A stretch of 64,000 bases of DNA from Mangrovimonas sp. TPBH4 (GTDB lineage: Bacteria; Bacteroidota; Bacteroidia; Flavobacteriales; Flavobacteriaceae), in assembly GCF_001280505.1 (NCBI RefSeq), contig NZ_LBIO01000057.1:124001-188000 (forward strand). Direction: 5' to 3'. The notes beneath the pieces are model-generated. The model saw only the letters and a program-made list of their open reading frames with translations, was not told the origin of the DNA and made no database searches. Position 1 is the stretch's first letter. The number at the start of each line of letters is the position of its first letter. Positions 1-8,622 of this stretch are shown piece after piece. The translations under genes were made by a program, and so were the position numbers.

Positions 1-638
1 AGTTGGGAGACGCCATCCTTGATAATGATTTGGAAGAAATCAAAAAGGAATTGGGCGATGTCCTGTTGCACATTGTGTTTTATTCCAAAATAGGAAGTGA
101 AACACAAGCCTTCGATATAGCCGATGTATGCAATAGTATTTGTGATAAGTTAATCGATCGCCATCCGCACATTTATGGAGATGTAAAAGTGAATGATGAA
201 GAGGATGTAAAACGCAACTGGGAACAGTTAAAGCTTAAGGAAGGGAAGAAAAGTGTACTGGAAGGTGTGCCTAGGAGTCTGCCTGCCATGGTAAAGGCCA
301 GTCGTATTCAGGATAAGGTGGCAGGTGTGGGCTTTGATTGGGAAGAACCCCATCAAGTCTGGGAAAAGGTAGAGGAAGAGTTACAGGAACTGCATGCAGA
401 GGTAGAAAAAGGTGATGTAGAAGCGATAGAAAATGAATTGGGAGATGTGTTTTTTTCTATGATTAACTATGCTCGCTTTTTAAAAATAAACCCCGAAAAT
501 GCTCTGGAGCGTACCAATAAAAAATTTATTTCCCGATTCAAATATTTGGAATCCAAAGCCAAGGAATTGAACAAATCACTTCAGGATATGACCCTTAGGG
601 AAATGGATGTGTACTGGGAGGAAGCAAAAAAACAATAA
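1..638 (+). CDS. mazG: Nucleoside triphosphate pyrophosphohydrolase MazG (5' end cut by window)
   Basis: MazG hydrolyses (d)NTPs to NMP and pyrophosphate and clears non-canonical or excess nucleotides in the cytoplasm. The reading frame is open from the left edge, so the first roughly 50 residues of a family usually near 260 lie outside the window; the TTG at position 3 is not a credible start. Two MazG repeats are visible, each with the metal-binding pattern of acidic residues ending in ELGD: EEIKKELGD near visible residue 11 and, in the second half, EELQEL followed about 20 residues later by ENELGDVFF. The linker VLEGVPRSLPAMVKASRIQ is typical of the family. A strong terminator follows about 160 bases downstream. 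The call is secure; only the start is unknown. Confidence 0.95.
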   Translation, partial: LGDAILDNDLEEIKKELGDVLLHIVFYSKIGSETQAFDIADVCNSICDKLIDRHPHIYGDVKVNDEEDVKRNWEQLKLKEGKKSVLEGVPRSLPAMVKASRIQDKVAGVGFDWEEPHQVWEKVEEELQELHAEVEKGDVEAIENELGDVFFSMINYARFLKINPENALERTNKKFISRFKYLESKAKELNKSLQDMTLREMDVYWEEAKKQ

Positions 639-800
639 TTTTTTAATTTTTTTCACATCTCATAATCCAAATACAAGAGTTGCTACGTATATGTAATATA
701 GAACTATGATTATAGTTTAATAATCATAAGTAGGTTAGCCTTAATTTAAAATAAGCGGATTTATTTTAAGGTTTTAAATTTAGTTTAGTTAGGGGTCAAT
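639..800. other. AT-rich intergenic region, no gene seen
   Basis: This stretch between mazG and its terminator carries no convincing reading frame. It contains two weak inverted repeats: ATGATTA near 706 with TAATCAT about 10 bases on, and a longer imperfect one starting CCTTAATTTAAAATAA near 740 that pairs with TTATTTTAAGG. I see no promoter box of the Bacteroidota type. It may be 3' untranslated sequence of mazG or hold a small RNA; neither can be shown. Confidence 0.4.
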
Positions 801-840
801 ATCCTATCTGTGGGCAACCACAGATAGGATTTGATTTTTT
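801..840 (+). terminator. Strong intrinsic terminator of mazG
   Basis: A perfect 13-bp stem (ATCCTATCTGTGG at 801-813, CCACAGATAGGAT at 818-830) closes on the tetraloop GCAA, which fits the stable GNRA class, and is followed by TTGATTTTTT. The T-tract lies only on the plus-strand side, so it ends transcription coming from mazG. It touches the stop codon of the convergent DUF349 gene. Confidence 0.85.
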
Positions 841-2830
841 AGTACATCTCCTTTAGCTTTTTGAGCTTTTCTTCCCAAGTATTTAAGGTCACTTTATGGT
901 TTTCAATATTGTTTAGAACATCCTTAACCATTGGGTTGTCTTCATCGACGTTTGAGAAGAATTGTAGATTGTTTTCCAACTGGTTGATTTCTCCTTTAAC
1001 TTCATCAATCTTTTTACGAATAAAGTTGTGCTCGTTGTCCAAAAGACTGGTGTCGTTAGGTTGGGAAAGTGCCTCAAGTTTGTTCTCAAACTTGATCATT
1101 TCAATTTCCGTAGGATCCATGTCCAGTTTTCCAAACAACTCGTCTAAGGCTTTGTTGAATTTCCCTTCAATAAAACGTTTGTTGTGCGGTACATGACCAA
1201 TTGCTTGCCATTCGGCTATTTTTTCTTTGATGGTTTCAATGTCAGCTTCTACGTCTCCACTTAAAGCAAGGCTTCCTAAGCTGTCAAGTAGTGCATTCTT
1301 TTTGTCAAAAGCTTCAAATTGTTCCTTATTGGCGGCATTCTTTTCGGCGTGCAGACGATCGAAATAGGCGTTACAGGCAGCCTTAAAGCGTTTCCATATT
1401 TTATCACTGTCCTTTCTTGGGACATGACCTATCTTTTTCCAATCACTTTGAATTTTCTTCATCAATGGTGTGATGGTTTCAAAGTCGTCACTGTCTTTAT
1501 TATCTTCTGCAACTTGGATAAGATCCAATTTTTTCTGAAGATTATCGTACTGTTCCTTTTTTAGGTTTTTGTAGAAAGCGTTTTTGTTTTTGTTGAAAGC
1601 TCTTACGGCACCTTTAAATTTGGCCCAGGTAGCTTCGTTAACCTTGATAGGTACCTTTCCTGCATTAAAAAAGTCTTGCCTTAAGGCTTCCACCTCCTTA
1701 ATTTTCTTTTGCCATGCCTGATGGGTTTTAGCGATGTCTTGGCCTATGACCTCTATTTTGGAAATGATGTCTTCCTTGCGCTCTAAATTGGCTTCGTAGG
1801 CCTTATCCAAATCTGCATAGTAAGCTTGGCGCTTATCGTGGATGATTTTTGTAGCATTGCTGAAACGTTCCCAAATGTCTTCACGGTGTTCTTTGGCAAC
1901 AGGTCCTAGATCTTCCTTCCACATTTTATGGAGTACCTGTAATTCCCTAAAACTCCTGTTGACGTTGTTATCCTTGGCAAGTTCTTCGGCACGTTCAATA
2001 ATTTTGAGTTTTTGATCCAAATTGTGCTTGAAGTCCATGTCTCGTAAATCGCGATTTAAATGAAGGAAGTCATAAAAAATCTCTACATGGTGGTGGTAAG
2101 TGTTCCAGGCATTGTTGTATTTATCCCTAGGGATTGGACCTGCATTGCGCCATTCTTCCTGAAGCTCCTTAAAATGCTTATAGGTGGTGTTGATGTTTTC
2201 TTCAACATTAATTAGGCCTTTAATTTCTTCGATAATGCGCAAGCGGTTATCAAGATTGTCCTTAAGATTGCGCTCTAAGTTTTTATAATAGGCATGTAGG
2301 CTGCTCTTGTATTCCTTATATAGGAAATTAAAGTCTTTCTTTTCCGGAGTGATAAAATAGAAGTCTATTTCATTTCCCCCATCATTGATAAACTCTTCTT
2401 TTTTCTCCTCTAAAAGCTCGCCGAACTTATCGTTGAATTCTGATTTGATCTCATTGACCTGAGATTTTATCGTCTGTATTTTATGGTGCTTGAGCAAATA
2501 ATCCAGTTCCTTTACAAGTTGTTCCATGGTCATAGAATGGTAGTCCTTGCTCTCTACACTGTGTCTTTGACTGTTGTCTTCATCTTCCGCATCCTCTGCA
2601 TTAGACTCATCAATTTCCTCTACATGAGCATCTGCTTTTTTGGATGCTTCGTTTTCGCTAGTGGTGTCGGATTTTTGGGCAGTCGTTTCTTCAGAAGTTT
2701 CTGCTTCTTTGGTAGGCTGCTCATTTTCTGGAGTTTGTGAAGTGTTGTTGGTTGTGCTTTGATCTTGGATCTCAGCAGGGTTTTGTTCGTTGTTTCCGTC
2801 TGCGTTTTGCAGGTTATCTTTCTCTGACAT
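839..2830 (-). CDS. DUF349 repeat protein
   Basis: A 663-residue soluble protein. The first about 100 residues are acidic, low-complexity and probably disordered (rich in E, D, S, T, N, Q). After that come five DUF349 repeats, each marked by a W.....G.(V/I)P element followed by helix residues: EEWRNAGPIPR, KMWKEDLGPVAK, QDFFNAGKVPIK, SDWKKIGHVPRK and AEWQAIGHVPHN. DUF349 repeats form helical, coiled-coil-like modules; no enzymatic role is established. Proteins of this layout are widespread in Flavobacteria as single-copy genes. It is transcribed alone, convergent to mazG; aroE on the same strand lies upstream with its stop 93 bases away. The family call is firm; the cellular role is unknown. 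Confidence 0.85.
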   Translation of the reverse strand: MSEKDNLQNADGNNEQNPAEIQDQSTTNNTSQTPENEQPTKEAETSEETTAQKSDTTSENEASKKADAHVEEIDESNAEDAEDEDNSQRHSVESKDYHSMTMEQLVKELDYLLKHHKIQTIKSQVNEIKSEFNDKFGELLEEKKEEFINDGGNEIDFYFITPEKKDFNFLYKEYKSSLHAYYKNLERNLKDNLDNRLRIIEEIKGLINVEENINTTYKHFKELQEEWRNAGPIPRDKYNNAWNTYHHHVEIFYDFLHLNRDLRDMDFKHNLDQKLKIIERAEELAKDNNVNRSFRELQVLHKMWKEDLGPVAKEHREDIWERFSNATKIIHDKRQAYYADLDKAYEANLERKEDIISKIEVIGQDIAKTHQAWQKKIKEVEALRQDFFNAGKVPIKVNEATWAKFKGAVRAFNKNKNAFYKNLKKEQYDNLQKKLDLIQVAEDNKDSDDFETITPLMKKIQSDWKKIGHVPRKDSDKIWKRFKAACNAYFDRLHAEKNAANKEQFEAFDKKNALLDSLGSLALSGDVEADIETIKEKIAEWQAIGHVPHNKRFIEGKFNKALDELFGKLDMDPTEIEMIKFENKLEALSQPNDTSLLDNEHNFIRKKIDEVKGEINQLENNLQFFSNVDEDNPMVKDVLNNIENHKVTLNTWEEKLKKLKEMY

Positions 2831-2923
2831 TCTTACAATGTTTTAGTTCGAAAATACTTAGAAAGCTAATATACTAACAAGCGCTTACATAACAAAAGGA
2901 GAGGCCGTGATTTTAAACGATTT

Positions 2924-3661
2924 TTAAGGCATATTCCAGATCTCCCAAGCCTTCTCTGCTTGTAGCTGTAGCATTTTACTCCCGTTAACAGTGGTAGCTC
3001 CTTTTATGTCTCCACAGGTTAAAAATTTAGTGTGTTCTGGGTTGTAGATAAGGTCGTATAACAGATGCCCCGAGGTAAGTCCATCATAGGGTATGTCTGG
3101 ACATTGGTTAACATTGGGATGGGTTCCCAAGGGGGTGCAGTTTACAATAACGGTGTATTGTTTAAGGATGTCTTCGGTTAAATCTTGGTAGATAAACTTG
3201 ACATTTTCTTTAGATGTTCTCGATACAAATTCATAAGCAAATCCCAAATTTTTCAGTGCGTAGGCGACGGCCTTTGAGGCGCCTCCCGTTCCTAAAATTA
3301 GGGCTGTTTTGTGGGAAGGTTTCAGATAGGGCTCCAACGAAGTTTGAAAGCCGTAATAATCCGTATTGAAACCTTTAAGGGAGCCGTCCTTTTGAATTTT
3401 TACAGTATTCACAGCTCCAACCTCCTCCGCGGTACTGTCCAGAGTATTTAAAAGCGGTATAATTTGTTCCTTATATGGAATGGTAACATTAAAGCCAATT
3501 AAATTGGGATTGTTTTGCAATACGGTTTTCAGTTCCGAAATAGTTTCCAGATCAAAATTTTCGTAAACAAAGGGAAGGCCTTCCGTTTCGAATTTTTTAC
3601 TGAAATAGCCTTTTGAAAAAGAATAGGAGATGTTCCTGCCTAATAATCCTAACTTATGCAT
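2924..3661 (-). CDS. aroE: Shikimate dehydrogenase
   Basis: AroE reduces 3-dehydroshikimate to shikimate with NADPH in aromatic amino acid synthesis. At 245 residues it is somewhat shorter than the E. coli enzyme, as usual in Bacteroidota. Visible signatures in order: the substrate-binding SYSFSKGYF stretch near residue 12, NVTIPYKE with the catalytic lysine near residue 65, GAVNTV, the nucleotide-binding loop GTGGASKAV near 125, NCTPLGTHPN near 173, and the YDLIYNPEHTKFL element. Its start overlaps the end of the upstream DUF368 gene by 8 bases, so the three genes from 5688 down to 2924 are probably one transcript. Nothing is missing from the active site. Confidence 0.96.
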   Translation of the reverse strand: MHKLGLLGRNISYSFSKGYFSKKFETEGLPFVYENFDLETISELKTVLQNNPNLIGFNVTIPYKEQIIPLLNTLDSTAEEVGAVNTVKIQKDGSLKGFNTDYYGFQTSLEPYLKPSHKTALILGTGGASKAVAYALKNLGFAYEFVSRTSKENVKFIYQDLTEDILKQYTVIVNCTPLGTHPNVNQCPDIPYDGLTSGHLLYDLIYNPEHTKFLTCGDIKGATTVNGSKMLQLQAEKAWEIWNMP

Positions 3662-4673
3662 TTGCTCGACGTGTTTTTTGTCCGTATTTATCCAATCCCA
3701 AAACTATAAGAATTCCAATAATAATAAATAATAATGCCAAATAAGTGCTGGAGTTGAGTTCGGGGATATAGCGTTGGTAGTTTTCAATAATCTTTTGACC
3801 GGCCGAATCCAAAAGGTATTCTCCGTTGTCATTTTGTTTAAAGATGGTTTTTTTCCAAGGCCAAACAACGCCCAAAGAGCCTGTAATAAAGCCTATGATA
3901 CTGGCCGTTGTTATGTGTTTGTAGTGTTTGATGATAAAGTTCAAAATATGGGAAAAAGTAACCAGTCCAGTTACTGATCCTAAGGTAAATACCATCAGGA
4001 TTTTCAGCATTTTGATGCGGTGTGGATCTTTAAGAAAATGAAAATTGCCACTAATCATTTCGGTAATGGTATCATACAGGGCATTAACCGAATCTACCAA
4101 TAACAACACATAGTTGCCCAATAGAATCAAAATAAAAGATCCTGAAAACCCAGGGAGGGTCATACCTGAAACACTGATAACTCCACAGAAAAATACAAAT
4201 AGCAAATTGTCATTTTCAATGGCGGGATCCAGAAAACTAATTCCCAAGCCCAAGGCTATGCCAATAATAAGCGCTAAAATGGTATTGGTTTTCCAATGGT
4301 GAAAATCCTTTTGTATGTAGTAAATGGACCCTATGATCATGCCGAAAAAGAGACTCCATACATACAATTCGTAATGGACCAAGAAATAATCCAAGAGTTT
4401 GGAAACGCTGAAATAGCTGACAATCATCCCTAGGAACAGGAGTCCTAAAAAACGACCGTTAATGTAATTGTAGAAGCTCTTATAGCGTTTGTTGATCAAT
4501 AACTTAAAGGCTTTGCCGTTTATTTTTTGAAGAGAATAGATAAACTCCTCATAAAATCCCGCTACAAAGGCCACTACACCTCCAGACACTCCAGGTACCT
4601 TGTTGGCAGCCCCCATGGCAAGCCCCTTGATGACAAGGAAAATGCGGTCTGAAAGTGTCCTGGTGCTGTGCAT
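3654..4673 (-). CDS. DUF368 membrane protein (PopT-type undecaprenyl phosphate translocase family), copy 2
   Basis: A 339-residue polytopic membrane protein. It carries the two DUF368 signature loops, PGVSGGVVAFVAGFYEE near residue 28 and PGFSGSFILILLGNY near residue 175; the two loops resemble each other and suggest an internal repeat with two-fold symmetry. The DUF368 family includes PopT, shown in other bacteria to return undecaprenyl phosphate across the cytoplasmic membrane for reuse in cell-wall and surface polysaccharide synthesis; that role is inferred here. It starts one base after the stop of a paralogue (4675-5688) and overlaps aroE. About 10 hydrophobic segments are apparent. The end, GLDKYGQKTRRANA, is basic and probably cytoplasmic. 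Confidence 0.88.
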   Translation of the reverse strand: MHSTRTLSDRIFLVIKGLAMGAANKVPGVSGGVVAFVAGFYEEFIYSLQKINGKAFKLLINKRYKSFYNYINGRFLGLLFLGMIVSYFSVSKLLDYFLVHYELYVWSLFFGMIIGSIYYIQKDFHHWKTNTILALIIGIALGLGISFLDPAIENDNLLFVFFCGVISVSGMTLPGFSGSFILILLGNYVLLLVDSVNALYDTITEMISGNFHFLKDPHRIKMLKILMVFTLGSVTGLVTFSHILNFIIKHYKHITTASIIGFITGSLGVVWPWKKTIFKQNDNGEYLLDSAGQKIIENYQRYIPELNSSTYLALLFIIIGILIVLGLDKYGQKTRRANA

Positions 4674-4674
4674 G

Positions 4675-5688
4675 CTATACGTTTTTGGAGCCTATTTTTT
4701 CTAATATGAAGATAGTAAAAAAACCAAGAATCATTAAGGCAATAGCTGCTCCCAATTGATTGTTCGCCAGTTGGTTGTTTAGTTCTGAATAGTCGAAAGG
4801 AAGTATGCTGTGCTCCGAAATCAATTTATAGGTGTCGAAATTTTGAATTTGCTTTTGGTACACAGAAAGCGTAGCCAATTCTGAAACCTCCGAAAAAGGA
4901 AGGACGGCTCCACTGGATTTTTCCATCACCATATCGGTAACTTTCCAAGGCCAAATCTTGTTTAGAGACCCAAAAATAAACCCGGTAAGAAGTGCTAGGG
5001 TCGTATTATGGTAATTTTTAAAAAGCCATTTCAAAATTCTACTAAAACTTAATAAACCAACCACAGCTCCCAAGGCGAAAATAGCGATTCGTTTTAGGTC
5101 AAAATCATGGAAGGCATCACTCAAGGTTTTATAGGCCCCCAGAATTACCAAGATAAAGGAACCGGAAATTCCGGGAAGAATCATGGCGCAAATGGCCAGA
5201 GCCCCTGCAAAAAATAAAAAGAACGGATTTTCATTACTGCCCAAAGAGGGGAGCGTGGTAATGTAAAACGCTAGGGTACTTCCTATAATTAAAGAAATAA
5301 TGGTACCTAAAGACCAAGATTTAATTTGTTTGCCCACAAAAAAAATACTGGCTACTATAAGACCAAAGAAGAAAGACCAAATTAGAATGGGGTGGTTTTC
5401 AATTAAGTATTTGGCCAACCTCATAAAGGACACAAAACTGACTAGGATTCCTGTTAAAAGCGCCAAAAGGAAATTCCCGTTGAGTTGCTTCCAAAAGGTA
5501 GAAAACCCATCAGACTTCAAAGTTGTAAGCAGTGAGAGGTTGATGTTGCTAATACTGTCTATCAGCTCTTCGTATATTCCCGAAATAAAGGCGATGGTTC
5601 CTCCCGATACACCTGGAACGGCATCGGCAGCCCCCATAGCTGTACCCTTAAGGGCAATGATTATATAGTCTATTAAACGTCTTTGCAT
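4675..5688 (-). CDS. DUF368 membrane protein (PopT-type undecaprenyl phosphate translocase family), copy 1
   Basis: A 337-residue integral membrane protein and paralogue of the next gene. The N-terminus ALKGTAMGAADAVPGVSGG lines up with the neighbour's VIKGLAMGAANKVPGVSGG, and the second loop PGISGSFILVILGAY with PGFSGSFILILLGNY. A moderately polar insert of about 40 residues (VMEKSSGAVLPFSEVSELA and on) lies between the last membrane segments and has only a weak counterpart in the second copy. The family includes PopT, the undecaprenyl phosphate translocase. First gene of the probable DUF368-DUF368-aroE operon. A near-consensus -7 box on the minus strand (TACCTTTA, around 5711-5720) may drive it. 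Function is inferred from family only. Confidence 0.88.
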   Translation of the reverse strand: MQRRLIDYIIIALKGTAMGAADAVPGVSGGTIAFISGIYEELIDSISNINLSLLTTLKSDGFSTFWKQLNGNFLLALLTGILVSFVSFMRLAKYLIENHPILIWSFFFGLIVASIFFVGKQIKSWSLGTIISLIIGSTLAFYITTLPSLGSNENPFFLFFAGALAICAMILPGISGSFILVILGAYKTLSDAFHDFDLKRIAIFALGAVVGLLSFSRILKWLFKNYHNTTLALLTGFIFGSLNKIWPWKVTDMVMEKSSGAVLPFSEVSELATLSVYQKQIQNFDTYKLISEHSILPFDYSELNNQLANNQLGAAIALMILGFFTIFILEKIGSKNV

Positions 5689-5797
5689 AGTACGGTTTCA
5701 ATAAAGAAGCGTAAAGGTAAAAAACATCTTGAAGTATCGTTATGCAAACTTGAAATGAACTGAAATTATCTTATAAAATGAAGGTCTATGAATACCA

Positions 5798-5831
5798 AAA
5801 GCCAAGGAAATAATGAGTACTCCTTGGCTTT
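5798..5831 (-). terminator. Probable terminator of the TPR gene
   Basis: An 11-bp perfect inverted repeat (AAAGCCAAGGA at 5798-5808 and TCCTTGGCTTT at 5821-5831) with a 12-base loop lies about 30 bases beyond the stop of the minus-strand TPR gene. The T-run after the stem on the minus strand is short, so efficiency is uncertain. Confidence 0.6.
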
Positions 5832-5861
5832 ATGACAATTAAATTTTGTAGGCTTTAAATT

Positions 5862-7271
5862 TTAAGAAGAGGACTTTTTAGTACTTACCAATACCCTGTT
5901 TATGCTAGGGTCTTTGTGTACTTCAGGGAATAATTCCTCTAGGATATATTCAAATTCTTCGTTTAGGAGCAATCCGTTTTTTAGATGGTAATGCCCTTTT
6001 TCGCTTTCCAAAAGCTTAAAGTGCAACCCTGCCAAACGGTATTCAATTTCAGCGGTTTCAGGATAGAATTCTGCGGCTTGTATCAAGTTATAGATAGAGG
6101 CTTCAAATTCTCCCAACTGAATGAGGATATCAGATCGCGACAACCAAGTTTGGAGTTCGTAATTGCCGAGCTCCAAGGTTTTTTTATACCCTCTTTCAGC
6201 TTCTTCCAAAAAGTTTAAGCGATGATTGATCTGTGCATATAGTTTCCAGTAAAGGACATTTTCACTGTCAATATTGATGGCTTTGTTTATGTAATACAAG
6301 GCCTTTTGGTAATTGCGAGCTTTTAAATAAAATTTGGTGATGGCAATCCAACCTTTATCCAATAAAGGATCTTCATGTACGGTTTTATAGAAATACTGCA
6401 CGGCCAATTCTTTATCCCCCAACTTTTCATAGCAATAGCCCATACGTAACAAGGCAAAAGATGTTGGGTCATCCAAAGCTAGAGTGATTTTATAGTTTTC
6501 AATGGCTTCCTCGAAATTTTTCTGTTTTTCAAGAACCTTACCTTTCTCAAGGTAAGCGCCTACAAAAGTATCATCAGAAATGATGGCAAAGTCATAAGCA
6601 GCCAAGGCTTTTTTGTAATCTTTTAAGGCAAAATATTGTTTGCCCAATTGGTGCCAAGCCACTTCGCAATAAGGGTTGTTGTCCAAATATTGATTTAAAA
6701 AGTTGATGGCTTCTTCACTTTCATCCAAAAAGTCAAAACAGTAGATAATGTTATAAAGTGCCGAGTAATCGTGCATGTCTATTTCCAGACACTTCAAGAA
6801 ATATTCCTTGGCTTGGTCATATTCATCCAAGAACAAATATTCCATTCCAATAAGGGCATATAAATCGGAATCGTCTGGGTCCTGACTTAAGTCGAGGGCA
6901 ATTTTTAAGGTGTTGATGGCACTTTTGTGGTCATCTCTTTTGGAGAGTACATTGGCCTTTTGAATGTAAATTTCCTCATTGGAAGGTTCCAGTTCATAAA
7001 GTCGATCCAAAAGTTGGTCTGCTTTTTCCAATTGGTTTTCCATAACGTACAATTCAATTTGGAACAATTGGAGGTTGGTGGAGGAGGGATGTTGCTCAAG
7101 CCCCATCTTTATCGCTTTCTTTGCTAAGGCTATCTTTCCAATTTCTAGATAATGGTGGATGATGTTCTCAAATTCGTTGGAGTCGAAAAATAAGACGTTG
7201 TTTGTCTTTAACATGGACTCAAATCTGGCTAGCGATACATTGTTGTGGTCGTTACTGTGGCTAAACTCCAT
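5862..7271 (-). CDS. Tetratricopeptide repeat protein
   Basis: A 469-residue protein made almost wholly of tandem TPR units; I count about ten, with recognisable A/G and P positions such as YLEKGKVLEKQKNFEEAIENYKI and YYINKAINIDSENVLYWKLYA-type helices. There is no signal peptide, so it is probably a cytoplasmic scaffold for protein-protein contacts. It stands alone between a terminator and a 158-base gap. Similar TPR proteins are common in Flavobacteria at this kind of locus, and the partner is unknown. The N-terminus MEFSHSNDHNN is short and polar. Only the fold can be called with confidence. Confidence 0.8.
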   Translation of the reverse strand: MEFSHSNDHNNVSLARFESMLKTNNVLFFDSNEFENIIHHYLEIGKIALAKKAIKMGLEQHPSSTNLQLFQIELYVMENQLEKADQLLDRLYELEPSNEEIYIQKANVLSKRDDHKSAINTLKIALDLSQDPDDSDLYALIGMEYLFLDEYDQAKEYFLKCLEIDMHDYSALYNIIYCFDFLDESEEAINFLNQYLDNNPYCEVAWHQLGKQYFALKDYKKALAAYDFAIISDDTFVGAYLEKGKVLEKQKNFEEAIENYKITLALDDPTSFALLRMGYCYEKLGDKELAVQYFYKTVHEDPLLDKGWIAITKFYLKARNYQKALYYINKAINIDSENVLYWKLYAQINHRLNFLEEAERGYKKTLELGNYELQTWLSRSDILIQLGEFEASIYNLIQAAEFYPETAEIEYRLAGLHFKLLESEKGHYHLKNGLLLNEEFEYILEELFPEVHKDPSINRVLVSTKKSSS

Positions 7272-7429
7272 AAGCAGATTTTATTGTTGTTGAAATAAAT
7301 TTACTCTTCTATTTGGCTATTTGAAGATTTTAACGTTAATGTTTTTAACAAAATAATTAACATTCAGGTGTTTACTTCAATTCTTTATTCATTTAAGGCT
7401 TTGAAAAACAAGCGTTTGTTTTTTTGATT

Positions 7430-8620
7430 CTAAAGTGTTTGTTCATTCGAAATTTCATTTAAAACTGAAAGTATAATATTACAGCCTTCAATAATTTCGT
7501 TCTTAGATATGGTTAATGGCGGGGTTATTCTAATGGCTTTAGGCTCAAAGAGTAACCAAAATAATATCAATCCGCGGTCTTGACATCTTAAAACTACCTC
7601 ATTAGTGATGTCTGCCGACGGTGTCATGGCTGCCAACATAAGTCCTTTTCCTCTAATTTCCTCAATTAGTGGATGTACCAAATGCTCACGTATGAGAGCC
7701 TCTTTTTCTAAGGCTTCGGCCATCAGGTTACTTTCTGTAATTTCCCTTACGGTAGCTAGGGCAGCAGCAGCAATAACTGGATGCCCCCCAAAGGTGGTAA
7801 TATGTCCAAATTTAGGTTGCAATTGTAAGGTATTCATCATTTCAAGCGATGCCGTAAAAGCTCCAACGGGCATACCTCCACCCAAGCCTTTGCCTGTTAC
7901 TAATATGTGTGGCGTACAGTTATAGTTTTCAAATCCGAATAATTTTCCGGTGCGTCCAAAACCTGGTTGGATTTCGTCCAAAATCAACAGGGCGCCAACT
8001 TCTTCACAGCGGGCCTTAACTTTTGTCAAGTAACCGTCTTTAGGTTCGATAAAACCAGCGCCACCTTGAATACTCTCCAAAATAACTCCAGCGGTTTTGG
8101 AAGTGATTTTATCAAGATCAACAAGGTTGTTGAATTCAATAAATCGTATGCCAGGAATCAAAGGACGGAAAGCTTGTTTGCGTTCTTCATGTCCCATCAC
8201 ACTCATGGAACCCATCGTATTGCCATGGTAAGCCGATTTGGCGGCGATAATTTCACCTCGACCTGTATAACGTTTGGCTAACTTAATGGCGCCTTCAATG
8301 GCTTCCGTGCCAGAATTTGTTAAATAGGTGCTTTCTAAAGGCGCAGGTAAATGTTGGGCCAAAAGTTTTGCAAGTTCTACGGCAGGTTCTTGGATGTATT
8401 CTCCATAAACCATCACGTGTAAATATTGGTCCAATTGGTCCTTAATGGCATTCACGACCCTAGGATGCTGGTGTCCCAAACTACATGCCGATACGCCAGC
8501 TACAAAGTCTAAATAAGCCTTGTTGTTAGCATCATAAATGTAGGATCCCTTGGCGTGCGATATTTTCATTGCCAACGGATTTGGTGAAGTCTGGGCTTGA
8601 TATTTTAAGAAATCTTCCAT
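7430..8620 (-). CDS. Class III aminotransferase (aspartate aminotransferase family, ornithine/acetylornithine-like)
   Basis: A PLP-dependent fold type I enzyme of 396 residues. Diagnostic elements: YLDFVAGVSACSLGHQHPRV near residue 37, TNSGTEAIEGAIKLAKRYTGR near 106, the DEIQPGFGRTG segment with the PLP-contacting Asp near 216, and the Schiff-base lysine in VTGKGLGGGMPVGAF near 245. This subgroup includes acetylornithine and ornithine aminotransferases and 4-aminobutyrate aminotransferase; the substrate cannot be fixed from sequence, and no arginine genes lie nearby. It follows the OstA-like gene with a 2-base gap, so both probably share a transcript although their functions look unrelated. 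Confidence 0.85.
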   Translation of the reverse strand: MEDFLKYQAQTSPNPLAMKISHAKGSYIYDANNKAYLDFVAGVSACSLGHQHPRVVNAIKDQLDQYLHVMVYGEYIQEPAVELAKLLAQHLPAPLESTYLTNSGTEAIEGAIKLAKRYTGRGEIIAAKSAYHGNTMGSMSVMGHEERKQAFRPLIPGIRFIEFNNLVDLDKITSKTAGVILESIQGGAGFIEPKDGYLTKVKARCEEVGALLILDEIQPGFGRTGKLFGFENYNCTPHILVTGKGLGGGMPVGAFTASLEMMNTLQLQPKFGHITTFGGHPVIAAAALATVREITESNLMAEALEKEALIREHLVHPLIEEIRGKGLMLAAMTPSADITNEVVLRCQDRGLILFWLLFEPKAIRITPPLTISKNEIIEGCNIILSVLNEISNEQTL

Positions 8621-8622
8621 AT

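Noticed and set aside
861-1196. 111-codon plus-strand frame within the DUF349 gene
   Set aside because: Opposite strand of a repeat protein; low-complexity composition produces open frames.
5862-7271. Tandem repeats suggesting a repeat array
   Set aside because: The repetition is at the protein level (TPR), with divergent DNA sequence; there is no direct DNA repeat or CRISPR-like spacing.
7404-7423. Possible terminator (AAAAACAA / TTGTTTTT) below the aminotransferase gene
   Set aside because: The stem has almost no GC pairs and would be unstable; kept out of the feature list.
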